A stretch of 51,941 nucleotides of DNA from Candidatus Aristotella avistercoris. GTDB taxonomy: Bacteria > Bacillota > Clostridia > Oscillospirales > Ruminococcaceae. A program made the position numbers and the translations under genes. Numbering within the stretch: the first letter of the stretch is position 1; every line of letters starts with the position of its first letter. A model generated the notes under the pieces. That model was not told the origin of the DNA. It saw only the letters and a program-made list of their open reading frames with translations, and searched no databases. The stretch is taken from positions 1-51,941 of the forward strand of contig CAJFOV010000012.1 of NCBI GenBank assembly GCA_904397835.1, given 5' to 3'. This document shows positions 23,971-33,126 of the stretch, piece after piece.

Positions 23971-25815
23971 CTAGCTTTGACCTGCGTGGAGGAAGTCATA
24001 CACCCTTTGGGCCAGGGGTTTGCTCATGCCCTTGACCTGGGCCAGCTCCTGGACGGTGGCCTCTCCCATGGCCTTGAGGGTTTTAAACTGGGCAAACAGG
24101 GCCTTGGACTTGGCCGGCCCGATGCCTGGCACCTGGGTCAGGGCCAGGGAGAGGGCCCCCCTCTTGTGCTTGCTGCGGGCATAGGTGATGGCATAGCGGT
24201 GGACCTCCTCCTGAATGGCGGACACCAGTGTGAAGGCCGAGCGGTTGGAGGCGATGGCGATCTCGCCCCCGTCCTTGGCAATGGCCCGGGTCCGGTGGCG
24301 GTCGTCCTTGACCATGCCAAAGACGGGGATGGCAAAGCCCATGGAGCGGATCAGGGGCTCAATGGTGGCCACATGGCCCTTGCCGCCGTCCAGCAGGATC
24401 AGGTCCGGCAGGCGGGCAAAGGTGCTGTCGGTGCCCTCCTCCTGGCGGTAACGCTCCAGCCGGCGGGTGAGGACCTCCGCCATGGAGGCGTAATCGTCGG
24501 TGCCCTCCACGGTTTTGATGGTGAAGCGCTTGTAGGCGCTCTTCAGGGGCTTCCCGTCCTCAAATACCACCATACCGGCCACCACCGTGGCAGAGCCGAT
24601 GTTGGAGATGTCGTAGGCCTCAATGTATTTGGGCGGTTTGGGCAGCCCCAGCAGCCGGGAGAGCTCCTCCAGGGCGGCCACCTCCCGGACGGTGCGCCGG
24701 CTCTGGCTCTCCAGGGCCAGGCGCTGGGCGGCATTGGTGGAGGCCAGCTCCACCAGGTGGGACTTGTCTCCCCGCTGGGGGATGCGGATGCTCACCTTCC
24801 GGCGGGCCAGGCCGGTGAGGTACTGCTCCACCAGTTCCTGCTCCTCACAGGGGCCATCTAGGCCGATGAGCTTGGGGATATCCCGGCCATTGCCATAATA
24901 TTGGAGCAAAAAGTCCCGGCGGACCTGGGGGAGCTCCATGGTCTCCCCCAGCAGGAAGTCCTCCTTGTCCTGCAGGCGGCTCTCCCGGAACTTGAGCACC
25001 GCGGCACAGACCCGGCTGTCGTCCCGGACAAAGGCCATCATGTCCTGGTCCTCCACCCGGTCCAAAATGATCCGCTGCCGCTCGTGGACCCGGCGGATGG
25101 CGTTGATCCGATCCCGGTAGCGGGCGGCCTTTTCAAAATTGAGGGCCTCTGCCGCCTGCTCCATCTGTTGGGTGAGCACCTTCAGGGAGCTCTCTCCCCC
25201 GGTGCGGATGAACTCCAAGGCCTGGGCCAGGGCCTCCTGATACTCCTCCTTGGAGATCTTGCCCCGGCAGACCCCCATGCACTGCTGAATGTGGTAGTTT
25301 AAGCAGGGGCGCCCCTTGCCAAAATCCTGGGGGAATTTACGGTTGCAGGTGGGCAACCGGAAGACCTTGTTGGCCTCGTCCACCGTCTCCCGCACAATGT
25401 AGTTGGAGGTGTAGGGGCCCAGGTACAGGGCGTCATCGTCCAACTTCTGCTTGACGGCGGTGATGCGCCCCCAGTCCCCCTGGGTCACCTTGACATAGAA
25501 GTAGCCCTTGTCATCCTTCAGGAGAATGTTGTACTTGGGGCTGTACTCCTTGATAAGGCTGCACTCCAGCACCAGGGCCTCAAATTCGCTTTCGGTGACA
25601 ATGTAGTCAAAGTCATAGACCTTTTCCACCATCTTGTAGACCTTGGGGGTGTGGCGCTCCACCCCCCGGAAGTAGCTGCTCACCCGGTTGCGCAGGAGCT
25701 TGGCCTTGCCGATGTAGATGATCTCCCCGGCCTTGTTTTTCATCTTATAGATCCCTGGCAGCATGGGCAGCTGAAGGGTCTTCTCCCTGAGATAGGGGAG
25801 GCGGTCGTTTTGCAT
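23971..25815 (-). CDS. uvrC: Excinuclease ABC subunit C
   Basis: A 614-residue nuclease that makes both cuts during nucleotide excision repair. The GIY-YIG domain is at the start (LPGIYKMKNKAGEIIYIGKA, about 17-36). The UvrB-binding UVR motif lies near 205-240, the RNase H-like 5' nuclease in the second half (IEAYDISNIGS, then LILLDGGKGH), and a helix-hairpin-helix tail at the end (VPGIGPAKSKALF). ATG at 25815 follows GGAGAGGAG. The frame is open to 26070, but that part crosses the HPr terminator and is not coding. Confidence 0.97.
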   Translation of the reverse strand: MQNDRLPYLREKTLQLPMLPGIYKMKNKAGEIIYIGKAKLLRNRVSSYFRGVERHTPKVYKMVEKVYDFDYIVTESEFEALVLECSLIKEYSPKYNILLKDDKGYFYVKVTQGDWGRITAVKQKLDDDALYLGPYTSNYIVRETVDEANKVFRLPTCNRKFPQDFGKGRPCLNYHIQQCMGVCRGKISKEEYQEALAQALEFIRTGGESSLKVLTQQMEQAAEALNFEKAARYRDRINAIRRVHERQRIILDRVEDQDMMAFVRDDSRVCAAVLKFRESRLQDKEDFLLGETMELPQVRRDFLLQYYGNGRDIPKLIGLDGPCEEQELVEQYLTGLARRKVSIRIPQRGDKSHLVELASTNAAQRLALESQSRRTVREVAALEELSRLLGLPKPPKYIEAYDISNIGSATVVAGMVVFEDGKPLKSAYKRFTIKTVEGTDDYASMAEVLTRRLERYRQEEGTDSTFARLPDLILLDGGKGHVATIEPLIRSMGFAIPVFGMVKDDRHRTRAIAKDGGEIAIASNRSAFTLVSAIQEEVHRYAITYARSKHKRGALSLALTQVPGIGPAKSKALFAQFKTLKAMGEATVQELAQVKGMSKPLAQRVYDFLHAGQS

Positions 25816-26001
25816 GATGTGCTCCTCTCCGTTGGGGTTGGGCCGGGGCGGCATCCTGAGAATCCCCCGGTCTTGACAGGCTAAAATCGTTTTATAATAT
25901 ATATAAATAATAATTACATTTTTACCATTTCTGTACAACAATTGTGCGGGATCCCGCCGGTGGGGAATGGCCGGGGCGCCCCCTGACAGAACATCTGCTG
26001 C

Positions 26002-26031
26002 AAAAAAAATGCGCCGCCAGCCGGCGACGCA
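26002..26031 (-). terminator. Terminator of the HPr gene
   Basis: TGCGCCGCC and GGCGACGCA (26010-26031) pair with one mismatch. Eight T residues follow on the minus strand. Confidence 0.85.
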
Positions 26032-26047
26032 GAATTTGTTCCAAACA

Positions 26048-26311
26048 TTAGCCCTGGAAGCCAGACTCAATCAGTTCCACCAGGCCCTCCACCGCTTGCT
26101 GCTCATCAGAGCCATCGGCGATGATGCGGATACCGGTTCCACCCACGATGCCCAGGGAGAGCACACCCAGAAGGCTCTTGGCGTTGACGCGGCGCTCCTC
26201 TTTTTCCACCCAGATGGAGGATTTGTACTCATTGGCTTTCTGGATGAAGAACGTGGCCGGACGTGCATGCAGACCAACTTGATTTTGCACGGTTACCTCT
26301 TTTACAAACAT
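26048..26311 (-). CDS. ptsH: HPr family phosphocarrier protein
   Basis: An 87-residue protein. His15 in NQVGLHARPA is the PEP-dependent phosphorylation site, and Ser46 in NAKSLLGVLSL is the HPr kinase site used in catabolite control. Both are present, so it can act in sugar uptake and in regulation, unlike Crh, which lacks His15. ATG is preceded by GGAGAG. It is a single-gene unit with its own promoter and terminator. Confidence 0.92.
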   Translation of the reverse strand: MFVKEVTVQNQVGLHARPATFFIQKANEYKSSIWVEKEERRVNAKSLLGVLSLGIVGGTGIRIIADGSDEQQAVEGLVELIESGFQG

Positions 26312-26370
26312 AACACGACTCTCCTATGCTAAAACTATAGAATGACAGAATGACCATTGATCTGAACATT

Positions 26371-26399
26371 ATTATAATCATAAAAGACATCTTCGTCAA
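26371..26399 (-). promoter_or_regulatory. Promoter of the HPr gene
   Basis: On the minus strand TTGACG (26394-26399), a 17-base spacer and TATAAT (26371-26376). Confidence 0.75.
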
Positions 26400-26492
26400 C
26401 GCAAGAAAACGTTTCTGTCCAATCTTTTGGCAGTTTTTCTGCTTGTTTGCCATTATATGCAAAAATTAAAGCAGCTTGTTTGTGAAAGTTCT

Positions 26493-27212
26493 CTAGGAAA
26501 ATGGTATGGTTTGAATCAATTCATAAAACACCGGTACCAACAACCCTGGCAGAAGATTGGCAATTTTGATCTTGGTCTCACACAGGAAGTTGAGCCCCAG
26601 GGCCATGACCATGGCGTAGCCCACCATACAGATCTCCTGCAGGAGCAGATCGGACAAAAGCGGGGCCAGTGCACCGGCAGCCAAGCTGATGCCCCCCTGC
26701 CAGAGGAGCACCGGCACCGCTGCAAAGGCAACGCCGATTCCCAGGGAGGAAGCCAGCACCGTGCCGGTGACAAAGTCCAAGGTGCTCTTGACGAAGAGGA
26801 CGTTGCTGTCCCCCCGCAGGCCGTCGTTGAGGGCGCCCACAATCCCCATGGCCCCAATGACAAAGATGAGGGAGGCTGGGACAAAGCCCTTTGCAAATCC
26901 CTGGAGGTGGAGCTTCTCCTCCGCCAGCCGGCCCAGGCCGTTGAGCCGGTCATCCAGTTTGAGCAGCTCCCCGGCGATTACCCCCAGGGCCAGGCTCACC
27001 AGCAGCAGGAGGGTGCCGCTGTCGCTGAGTTTGCCCGTCTCATCGGCAGAGAGCATGTTGGTGAGCACCCCGTTCAGACCGATGATGAACACCACCAGGC
27101 CGATGGCCTTCATGAGGGAGTTTTCCAGGCTCTTGGGCAGGCCCTTTTTCACCAAACAGCCCAACAGCCCTGCCGCCACAATGGCCGCAACGTTGACAAG
27201 GGTTCCTAGCAT
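26493..27212 (-). CDS. DUF554 family membrane protein (YdfK-like)
   Basis: A 239-residue protein with about seven hydrophobic helices. MLGTLVNVAAIVAAGLLGCL, VFIIGLNGVL and the central FVIGAMGIVGALNDGLRGD are DUF554 signatures. The role of the family is unknown; membership suggests a transporter. Its start overlaps the trmD stop by seven bases (ATGCTAG), so it ends the ribosomal-processing operon. Confidence 0.88.
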   Translation of the reverse strand: MLGTLVNVAAIVAAGLLGCLVKKGLPKSLENSLMKAIGLVVFIIGLNGVLTNMLSADETGKLSDSGTLLLLVSLALGVIAGELLKLDDRLNGLGRLAEEKLHLQGFAKGFVPASLIFVIGAMGIVGALNDGLRGDSNVLFVKSTLDFVTGTVLASSLGIGVAFAAVPVLLWQGGISLAAGALAPLLSDLLLQEICMVGYAMVMALGLNFLCETKIKIANLLPGLLVPVFYELIQTIPFS

Positions 27213-27955
27213 GACGGCTCCTCCTCACAATGTTTCAGCTGCTCCAAATAGACCAGGTCCTCCCTGGTGAGCTGGGCATGCTCCAACAGCTCCGGACGTT
27301 TGTAAAAGGTGTTCTCCAGGGACTTCTGCCGCTGCCAGGCCACGATTTTGGCATGGTGGCCGCTCTGAAGCACCTCCGGCACCGCCCGCCCGCGCCAGAC
27401 GGGGGGCCGGGTATACTGGGGATATTCCAACAGGCCGTTCCAGTGGCTCTCTTCGGTGAAGCACACCGTATCGGAGAGGACCCCCGGGCAGAGACGGCCC
27501 ACGCTGTCCACCAGAATCAGGGCTCCCAGTTCCCCGCCGGTGAGGACAAAGTCCCCCACGGAGATCTCCTCGTCCACAATCTCATCCAGCACCCGCTGGT
27601 CCACCCCCTCATAGTGGCCGCAGAGGACCACCAGGTGCTCCATCTGGGCCAGCTCCTTGACCCGCTGCTGGTTCAGGGTTTTGCCCTGGGGGGACATAAA
27701 GATCACATGGGGCTTTTGTGCCACCGACCCTGCAATGGTCTGGTAGCACTGGTAGATGGGTTCACACTCCATGAGCATGCCCTTGCCCCCTCCGTAGGGA
27801 GTGTCGTCAATGCGCCGGTGCCGGTCGTCGGAGTAGTCCCGGATGTTGTGGCACCGCACATCCAGCCAGCCGGCCCGTCGGGCCCGGCCCAGGATGCTCT
27901 CGTCCAGGACGGTGTAGCACATCTCCGGGAACAGGGTGATCAGATCAATCCTCAT
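27206..27955 (-). CDS. trmD: tRNA (guanine(37)-N(1))-methyltransferase
   Basis: A 249-residue SPOUT-class enzyme that methylates G37 and guards against frameshifting. MRIDLITLFPEM at the start, DDTPYGGGKGMLM (about 50), and the knot sequence LCGHYEGVDQRV with ISVGDFVLTGGELGALIL (about 110-146) are all typical. It overlaps the rimM stop by 11 bases. Confidence 0.97.
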   Translation of the reverse strand: MRIDLITLFPEMCYTVLDESILGRARRAGWLDVRCHNIRDYSDDRHRRIDDTPYGGGKGMLMECEPIYQCYQTIAGSVAQKPHVIFMSPQGKTLNQQRVKELAQMEHLVVLCGHYEGVDQRVLDEIVDEEISVGDFVLTGGELGALILVDSVGRLCPGVLSDTVCFTEESHWNGLLEYPQYTRPPVWRGRAVPEVLQSGHHAKIVAWQRQKSLENTFYKRPELLEHAQLTREDLVYLEQLKHCEEEPSC

Positions 27956-28457
27956 CGAACAGTCCCTCCAGGGGCCGGATGGTCATGACCTCCCCCTCCA
28001 AGTCGATGTGCAGCACCACCTGGGGAATGGCGGGAATCAGGCGGATCTTGCCATCCTCCCCCTTGATGTGGTAGACATCGTTGGCCCCCGTCTCACTCAC
28101 CTGGCACAGGGTGCCATAGCACACGCCGCTGTCGGCGTCCACCACCCGCAGGCCCATCAGGTCCTGGATGAAGAACTCCCCCTCCTGCAGGCGGGCATCC
28201 GTGCGGCGGATGTACAGCACCTTGCCCCGCAGGGCTTCGGCCTGGTCCATGTTCTCCACCCCCTGGAGTTTGAGATAGGCCATGTTCTTATAGGAGCGGG
28301 CGCGTTCCACCTGTATGGCCGTGGCCCCCTTGTCCAGATAGAGGGTCTCAAATTCTGACAAAAAGTCCGGGGAGTCACACCAGGGCTCCACCTTCACCTC
28401 ACCCCGGACCCCGTGGGTGGTGACGATCTTGCCCACCTCCAGGAACTGTTTTAACAC
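27945..28457 (-). CDS. rimM: Ribosome maturation factor RimM
   Basis: A 170-residue 16S rRNA processing protein that binds S19. FLEVGKIVTTHGVRGEVKVE is the conserved N-terminus, and the PRC-barrel C-terminus includes IPAIPQVVLHIDLEG. The start is a GTG at 28457, chosen because AGGAGG lies seven bases upstream; a frame extension to 28505 has no such site. It is translationally coupled to trmD. Confidence 0.95.
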   Translation of the reverse strand: MLKQFLEVGKIVTTHGVRGEVKVEPWCDSPDFLSEFETLYLDKGATAIQVERARSYKNMAYLKLQGVENMDQAEALRGKVLYIRRTDARLQEGEFFIQDLMGLRVVDADSGVCYGTLCQVSETGANDVYHIKGEDGKIRLIPAIPQVVLHIDLEGEVMTIRPLEGLFDED

Positions 28458-28512
28458 GCCTTTTCCTCCTATTCTATCCTTCACCGGCCCCCTGGGGCCG
28501 CACATCTGTCCA

Positions 28513-28549
28513 AAAAGAGAGAAAGGGAAAGCAAGCAGCTTGCTCTCCC
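28513..28549 (-). terminator. Hairpin with T-run between khpA and rimM
   Basis: On the minus strand GGGAGAGCAAGC pairs with GCTTGCTTTCCC, followed by TTTCTCTCTTTTT. It looks like a partial terminator that could lower expression of rimM-trmD relative to rpsP. Confidence 0.55.
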
Positions 28550-28604
28550 TCGTTCGCTTACAATCTTGCCCGTGGTCAGTTGAGCCGGCGGGGCGGACTT
28601 TGCA

Positions 28605-28838
28605 TCAGTCGATCTCTACTGCGACCTTGGCGGAAGTCCGATTGGCAGCGGCTCTCACAACGGTGCGAATTGCCTTGGCAATCCGGCCCTGTTTCCCGAT
28701 GACTCTGCCCATATCGTCGGGCGCGACATGCAGGTGGTACACAGTGACCCCCTCTGCATCCGGCGCGTCCACAGTGACAGTGACGGAATCTTTATCCTCA
28801 ACCAGGCCTCTTGCGATTGTCACAATGAGCTGTTCCAT
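28605..28838 (-). CDS. khpA: KH domain RNA-binding protein
   Basis: A 77-residue protein made of one KH domain. MEQLIVTIARGLVEDKDSV at the start and the RNA-binding GxxG loop in GRVIGKQGRIAKAIRTVV (about 43-60) identify KhpA (YlqC), which acts with KhpB on small RNAs and cell-wall growth. It lies 15 bases after rpsP, the usual place. Confidence 0.95.
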   Translation of the reverse strand: MEQLIVTIARGLVEDKDSVTVTVDAPDAEGVTVYHLHVAPDDMGRVIGKQGRIAKAIRTVVRAAANRTSAKVAVEID

Positions 28839-28853
28839 AGGATAAATCCTCCC

Positions 28854-29096
28854 TTACAGCACGCCCTGCTTCTTCAACAGGGATTTGACGGTATCAGTGG
28901 GCTGTGCGCCATTGGCGATCCACTTCTTCGCCTTCTCCGCGTCCACCTTGACGACAGAGGGCTCCTTGGTGGGATCATAGTAGCCCAGCTCCTCGATGAA
29001 TCTGCCATCCCGAGGATAGCGAGAATCTGCAACCACAATGCGGTAGAAGGGAGCTTTCTTTGCGCCCATGCGGCGCAGTCTGATCTTGACGGCCAT
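28854..29096 (-). CDS. rpsP: 30S ribosomal protein S16
   Basis: An 80-residue protein with [20 protein letters not shown] at its start and [19 protein letters not shown] after it, both standard for bacterial S16. It sits between ffh and khpA with a strong ribosome site (GGAGGTG). Confidence 0.98.
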   Translation of the reverse strand: MAVKIRLRRMGAKKAPFYRIVVADSRYPRDGRFIEELGYYDPTKEPSVVKVDAEKAKKWIANGAQPTDTVKSLLKKQGVL

Positions 29097-29155
29097 GTGT
29101 TGTCACCTCCTGCACTCAATTTCTCTATTTCAGACCGATGACCGGTTGAAAACAA

Positions 29156-30511
29156 CTACATCCCCATTCCGGGGGGCAGCTGGCCAAAGGGGTTCATGCG
29201 GCGTTTGCCCTTTTTGGTGGCCCCTGTGACCATCTTCATCATCTTTTGCATCTGCTCAAACTTGCGCAGGACCCGGTTCACATCCTCCACCCGGGTGCCA
29301 CTGCCGGCGGCGATGCGCCGCTTGCGGGAGGCATTGAGGATGCTGGGCTTCTCCCGCTCCTTTTTGGTCATGGAGTTGATGACCGTCTCAATGAGCTTGA
29401 GCTCCTTCTCCCCCTCGCTGACCTCCTCATCCTTGATCTTGCCGGAGACACCGGGGATCATGGAGAGCACCTGCTGGAGCGGGCCCATCTTGTGGATCTG
29501 GCGCATCTGTTCCAACAGGTCGTTCAGGTCAAAGGAGTTGGCCTTCATCTTTTGGGCCATGCTCATGGCCGACTTCTGGTCGATGGAGCCCTGGGCCTTT
29601 TCAATGAGGGTGAGCATATCCCCCATGCCCAGGATCCGGGAGGCCATACGGTCGGGATAGAAGGGCTCCAGATCCTCGATCTTTTCCCCCATACCCACAA
29701 ACTTGATGGGCTTGCCGGTGACGGCCCGCACCGATAGGGCGGCGCCGCCGCGGGTGTCGCCATCCAGCTTGGTGAGAATCACCCCATCGATGCCCAGTGC
29801 CTCATCAAAGCTCTTGGCCACATTCACCGCATCCTGGCCGGTCATGGCGTCGATGACCAGAAGGATCTCGTTGGGGTGAAAGTTTGCCTTGAGGCCCTTG
29901 AGCTCGTCCATGAGCTGTTCATCAATGTGCAGCCGGCCGGCGGTATCGATGATGGCGATGTCCCGGCCGTGGTCCTTGGCGTACATCAGGCCCTTTTTCA
30001 CAATGGTCTGGGGGTCGATCTGGCCCATCTCAAAGACGGGGACGCCCGCCCTTTCTCCCACTACCTGCAGCTGCTGGATGGCAGCGGGGCGGTAGATATC
30101 CGCTGCAATGAGCATGGGGCGCTTGCCCTGATCCTTAAAGTGTTTGGCCAGCTTGCCGGCGTGGGTGGTTTTTCCTGCGCCCTGCAGGCCGCACATCATG
30201 ATGATGGTTGGAATCTGGGAGGAGAGGTTGATCCTGGCCTGGGTCTCACCCATGACCCGGATCAGCTCCTCGTTGACGATTTTGATGATCTGCTGGTCGG
30301 GGGTCAGGCTCTCCAAAATATCGGCGCCGGTGGCACGTTGGGTCACGGCGTTGACAAAGTCCTTGGCCACCTTGTAGTTGACGTCGGCCTCCAGCAGCGC
30401 CAGGCGGACCTCCCGCATGACCTCCTTGATGTCCGACTCCTTGAGCTTTCCTCTGGAACGCAGCTTTTTAAAGGCCGCCCCCAGCTTTTCGGAAAGTCCC
30501 TCAAAGGCCAT
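29156..30511 (-). CDS. ffh: Signal recognition particle protein Ffh
   Basis: A 451-residue GTPase that binds signal peptides and 4.5S/6S RNA to deliver proteins to the membrane. The N domain is at 1-90, G1 is MCGLQGAGKTTHAGKLA (about 105), then DTAGRLHID, and TKLDGDTRGGAAL. The methionine-rich M domain ends with RRMNPFGQLPPGMGM. It is preceded by ylxM and followed by rpsP. Confidence 0.97.
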   Translation of the reverse strand: MAFEGLSEKLGAAFKKLRSRGKLKESDIKEVMREVRLALLEADVNYKVAKDFVNAVTQRATGADILESLTPDQQIIKIVNEELIRVMGETQARINLSSQIPTIIMMCGLQGAGKTTHAGKLAKHFKDQGKRPMLIAADIYRPAAIQQLQVVGERAGVPVFEMGQIDPQTIVKKGLMYAKDHGRDIAIIDTAGRLHIDEQLMDELKGLKANFHPNEILLVIDAMTGQDAVNVAKSFDEALGIDGVILTKLDGDTRGGAALSVRAVTGKPIKFVGMGEKIEDLEPFYPDRMASRILGMGDMLTLIEKAQGSIDQKSAMSMAQKMKANSFDLNDLLEQMRQIHKMGPLQQVLSMIPGVSGKIKDEEVSEGEKELKLIETVINSMTKKEREKPSILNASRKRRIAAGSGTRVEDVNRVLRKFEQMQKMMKMVTGATKKGKRRMNPFGQLPPGMGM

Positions 30512-30550
30512 GTTGTTTCCTCCCCTCGGCAGAAATGATCGAAAGACCGG

Positions 30551-30913
30551 CTATTCGTTGATGGACTGGGCCACCTGCACGATCTCCTGGGCGCGCTGGG
30601 CAATCTCGTTGGAGAAGCTGTAGCGCTCATTGTAGTAGTCAATCTCCTTGGCCAGGGCGGCAATCCGGTCCAGGCCCTGCTGGATCTCACGGAAGCGCCG
30701 GGCCAGGCCCAGCTGCTCCTCAAACTCCAGGAGCATGGCCTCCGCCCGCTTGATGTTGTCCCGCACGCCCTGGCGGGTGATGTGGCAGTTGTCGGCAATC
30801 TCCCCAAGGGACAGGTCCTCGTTGTAGTAGAGTTCCACGGCCTCCCGCTGCTTTTCTGTGAGCATCTGGCCATAGAAGTCCAGCAGGAGGGATATTCTCA
30901 AATCCTTGCCCAC
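30551..30913 (-). CDS. ylxM: YlxM family SRP-associated DNA-binding protein
   Basis: A 120-residue sigma-4-like helix-turn-helix protein. VGKDLRISLLLDFYGQMLTE is the family start, followed by YNEDLSLGEIADNCHITRQG (about 30-49), the helix-turn-helix. It is encoded before ffh in most Firmicutes and modulates SRP. The GTG at 30913 is chosen from the family start and the GGAG seven bases upstream. Confidence 0.92.
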   Translation of the reverse strand: MGKDLRISLLLDFYGQMLTEKQREAVELYYNEDLSLGEIADNCHITRQGVRDNIKRAEAMLLEFEEQLGLARRFREIQQGLDRIAALAKEIDYYNERYSFSNEIAQRAQEIVQVAQSINE

Positions 30914-30962
30914 ATCATCACTCCAAACTGTAAAGTTGATTCCTTTACACTTTCCTTGTGAT

Positions 30963-30991
30963 ATTATAGAGGAGGCAGAGGCATCTGTCAA
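30963..30991 (-). promoter_or_regulatory. Full-consensus promoter of the ylxM-ffh-rpsP operon
   Basis: On the minus strand TTGACA (30986-30991), exactly 17 bases, and TATAAT (30963-30968). This is the best promoter in the window, as expected for a translation-related operon. Confidence 0.85.
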
Positions 30992-31161
30992 GTTTTTTTC
31001 TTTACACCTGGCAAATTTTTTTGAAGCCTTCCCCTTTTTGGCGCCACAGCCCCGGCGGTTGCAGTTGCAGAGGGGAAATAGTATAATGAAGACAGACAGA
31101 GACCGGTTCGGCCCTGGCGCCCCTTGGGGCAAAAATGGGAGATGGAAAGGATGGATGATCC

Positions 31162-31713
31162 ATGTTTGAAACATTGACACAACAGGCAAATCTTGCCGTT
31201 CGGGAACTCCTCCAGGTGGCAAAGCTCCACCCCAAGGACATTGTGGTGGTGGGCTGCTCCTCCAGCGAGGTGGGGGGCCACCGCATTGGCTCCGACTCCA
31301 GCCCTGAGGTGGCCCAGGCCATCCTCCAGGGCATCTACCCTGTGCTCCAGGAGGCGGACCTCTTTTTGGCCGCCCAGTGCTGCGAGCATCTGAACCGGGC
31401 CCTCATTGTGGAGGAGGCCTGCGCCCGCCTGTACCACCTGGAACAGGTGAACGTGATCCCCCAGCCCAAGGCGGGCGGCTCCTTTGCCACGGCGGCCTAC
31501 CACACCTTCCAGAGCCCGGTGGCGGTGGAGGAGGTGGTGGCCAAGGCCGGCATGGACATCGGCGGGACCCTCATCGGCATGCACCTGGCCAGGGTGGCGG
31601 TACCTGTGCGCATTTCCCTGTCCAAAATTGGGGAGGCCACCCTCAACTGTGCAAGGGTGCGGCCCAAATTTGTGGGCGGCAGCCGGGCGGTCTACAATCA
31701 GGACCTGCTGTAA
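31162..31713 (+). CDS. ywlG: TIGR01440/UPF0340 family protein (YwlG)
   Basis: A 183-residue protein. VVGCSSSEVGGHRIGSDSS (about 29-47), LAAQCCEHLNRALIVEE (about 69) and GMDIGGTLIGMHL (about 130) are signatures of the UPF0340 family. The function is not established. It is divergent from ylxM-ffh and is a single-gene unit. Confidence 0.92.
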   Translation: MFETLTQQANLAVRELLQVAKLHPKDIVVVGCSSSEVGGHRIGSDSSPEVAQAILQGIYPVLQEADLFLAAQCCEHLNRALIVEEACARLYHLEQVNVIPQPKAGGSFATAAYHTFQSPVAVEEVVAKAGMDIGGTLIGMHLARVAVPVRISLSKIGEATLNCARVRPKFVGGSRAVYNQDLL

Positions 31714-31720
31714 CAAGATG

Positions 31721-31750
31721 TGCCCCGGAGCGGTTCTCCGGGGCATTTTT
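31721..31750 (+). terminator. Terminator of ywlG
   Basis: TGCCCCGGAG (31721-31730) pairs with CTCCGGGGCA (31736-31745), followed by TTTTT. Confidence 0.9.
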
Positions 31751-31935
31751 GCAGGTTCTTTTATTACGAATAGGATAATATATCTAATTTATTCCAAATT
31801 GTTCCTTCATTGGCCCAAATCTGGAGGCCTCGACCTGCCAGGGTCTCCCGATTGCCATCCTGCCGGTTCCTGCGGGCGGTGGAGGCCAGCTCCACCGGGG
31901 GAACCGATCCCTCCAATCCCCTGGCCCGGCGGCGT

Positions 31936-32559
31936 TTAATTTTGGATGAAGTTGGTCCAAACCTTGCCCTCATACTCCGGCAGTTGGATGCCCTGTTCCC
32001 TGCCCGCCGCAATGCAGCGGAGCAGCCAGGCCATGTTCTCCCCCAGGGTGCGCATGGTCTGCAGGCCCTCTCGGTCCTTTTGCACGTCCTCCGGGGTGGA
32101 GCCGTGGACCTGGTTCCAGTACTGGGAGGACACCACCGGCATGTTGCTGATGGTGAAGTATTTGTTGAGCCGGTCAAAGGCCGCGGTGGCGCCACCCCGG
32201 CGGCAGGAGACCACACAGGCCCCCAGCTTGCCTGCCATACGTCCGCCGCCGCTGTAGAAGAGCCGGTCCAAAAAGGCGGTCAGCTGGCCGCTGGGCCCTG
32301 CATAGTAGACGGGCGAACCCACCACCAGGGCGTCGAACTCGTCCAGACGGTCCAACACCTGGTTGACCAGGTCGTCAAAGACACACCGGCCTGACACGGC
32401 GCACTTGCCGCAGGCGATGCAACCGGCAATGGGCTTTTTGCCCAGGTGGAGCAGCTCTGTCTCAATCTGATACTTGTGGAGCGTCGCTGCCACCTCCATC
32501 AAAGCGGTGTAGGTGCAGCCGTGCTCATGGGGGCTGCCATTGATCAACAGAACTTTCAT
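31936..32559 (-). CDS. Flavodoxin/NADPH-dependent FMN reductase family protein (iron-sulfur flavoprotein-like)
   Basis: A 207-residue protein. LLINGSPHEHGCTYTAL (about 4-20) is the FMN phosphate loop and VVGSPVYYAGPSGQLTAFLD the isoalloxazine region. GCIACGKCAVSGRC (about 46-59) has a compact cysteine cluster of the kind seen in iron-sulfur flavoproteins. It is the last gene of a five-gene redox operon that runs from 35009 and is divergent from hxlR. Confidence 0.88.
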   Translation of the reverse strand: MKVLLINGSPHEHGCTYTALMEVAATLHKYQIETELLHLGKKPIAGCIACGKCAVSGRCVFDDLVNQVLDRLDEFDALVVGSPVYYAGPSGQLTAFLDRLFYSGGGRMAGKLGACVVSCRRGGATAAFDRLNKYFTISNMPVVSSQYWNQVHGSTPEDVQKDREGLQTMRTLGENMAWLLRCIAAGREQGIQLPEYEGKVWTNFIQN

Positions 32560-32575
32560 CGTGCGATTCCTCCCT

Positions 32576-33124
32576 CTACAAGTTGGCGCCCAGTTCCCTG
32601 GCCTGCTCCAGCGCCGGGTGCCCCTGGATCGCGCCCAGGTCGTTGACCCCGCCGGCCAGAACGTGGCCCAGGTTCTTCCACCCCAGGTGCACGGTCAAAT
32701 TGTCAAAATAGCGCACCATGTCGTCAAAGTCGTTGCCTCCGGCCGCCATCAGGAGGGCGCAGGCCCTGCCGTGGCCCCGCAGAAGGTTCTCCGCCCCCTC
32801 CTCCAGGGCAAACAGGCGGTCAACGGCCATTCTGAGTTGGCCGCTCAGGTTCCAGTAGTACAGGGGGCTGGCCAGCACCAGTACGTCGCAGCCTTTGACT
32901 GCGGGATAGATGGCCGCCATGTCGTCCTTCTGGACACAGGGGCACTCCCGCCCGCTGTCGCCGCAGCAGCAGCCCTTGCAGCCGTGGAGGTTCATGCTGT
33001 CCAGGTGGAAGGTGGTCACGGTGTGGCCCGCCCCCTGGGCCCCCTGGGTGAAGGCCTCCACCAGGGCGCTGGTGTTGCCCCTTTTGCGGGGGCTGCCGTT
33101 GAGGATTACAATCTGTTTGCCCAT
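32576..33124 (-). CDS. Flavodoxin family protein (NADPH-dependent FMN reductase-like), cassette 2
   Basis: A 182-residue protein. It begins MGKQIVILNGSPRKRGNTSA, nearly the same as the start of the protein at 34464, and has LASPLYYWNLSGQLRMAVDR. The cysteine cluster GCKGCCCGDSGRECPC is unusually dense. It starts two bases after the nitroreductase stop at 33127, so the two are coupled. The pair looks like a duplicate of the 33810/34464 pair. Confidence 0.87.
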   Translation of the reverse strand: MGKQIVILNGSPRKRGNTSALVEAFTQGAQGAGHTVTTFHLDSMNLHGCKGCCCGDSGRECPCVQKDDMAAIYPAVKGCDVLVLASPLYYWNLSGQLRMAVDRLFALEEGAENLLRGHGRACALLMAAGGNDFDDMVRYFDNLTVHLGWKNLGHVLAGGVNDLGAIQGHPALEQARELGANL

Positions 33125-33126
33125 AC

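Noticed and set aside
26048-26311. Crh rather than HPr
   Set aside because: His15 is present, so the protein can carry phosphate from Enzyme I.
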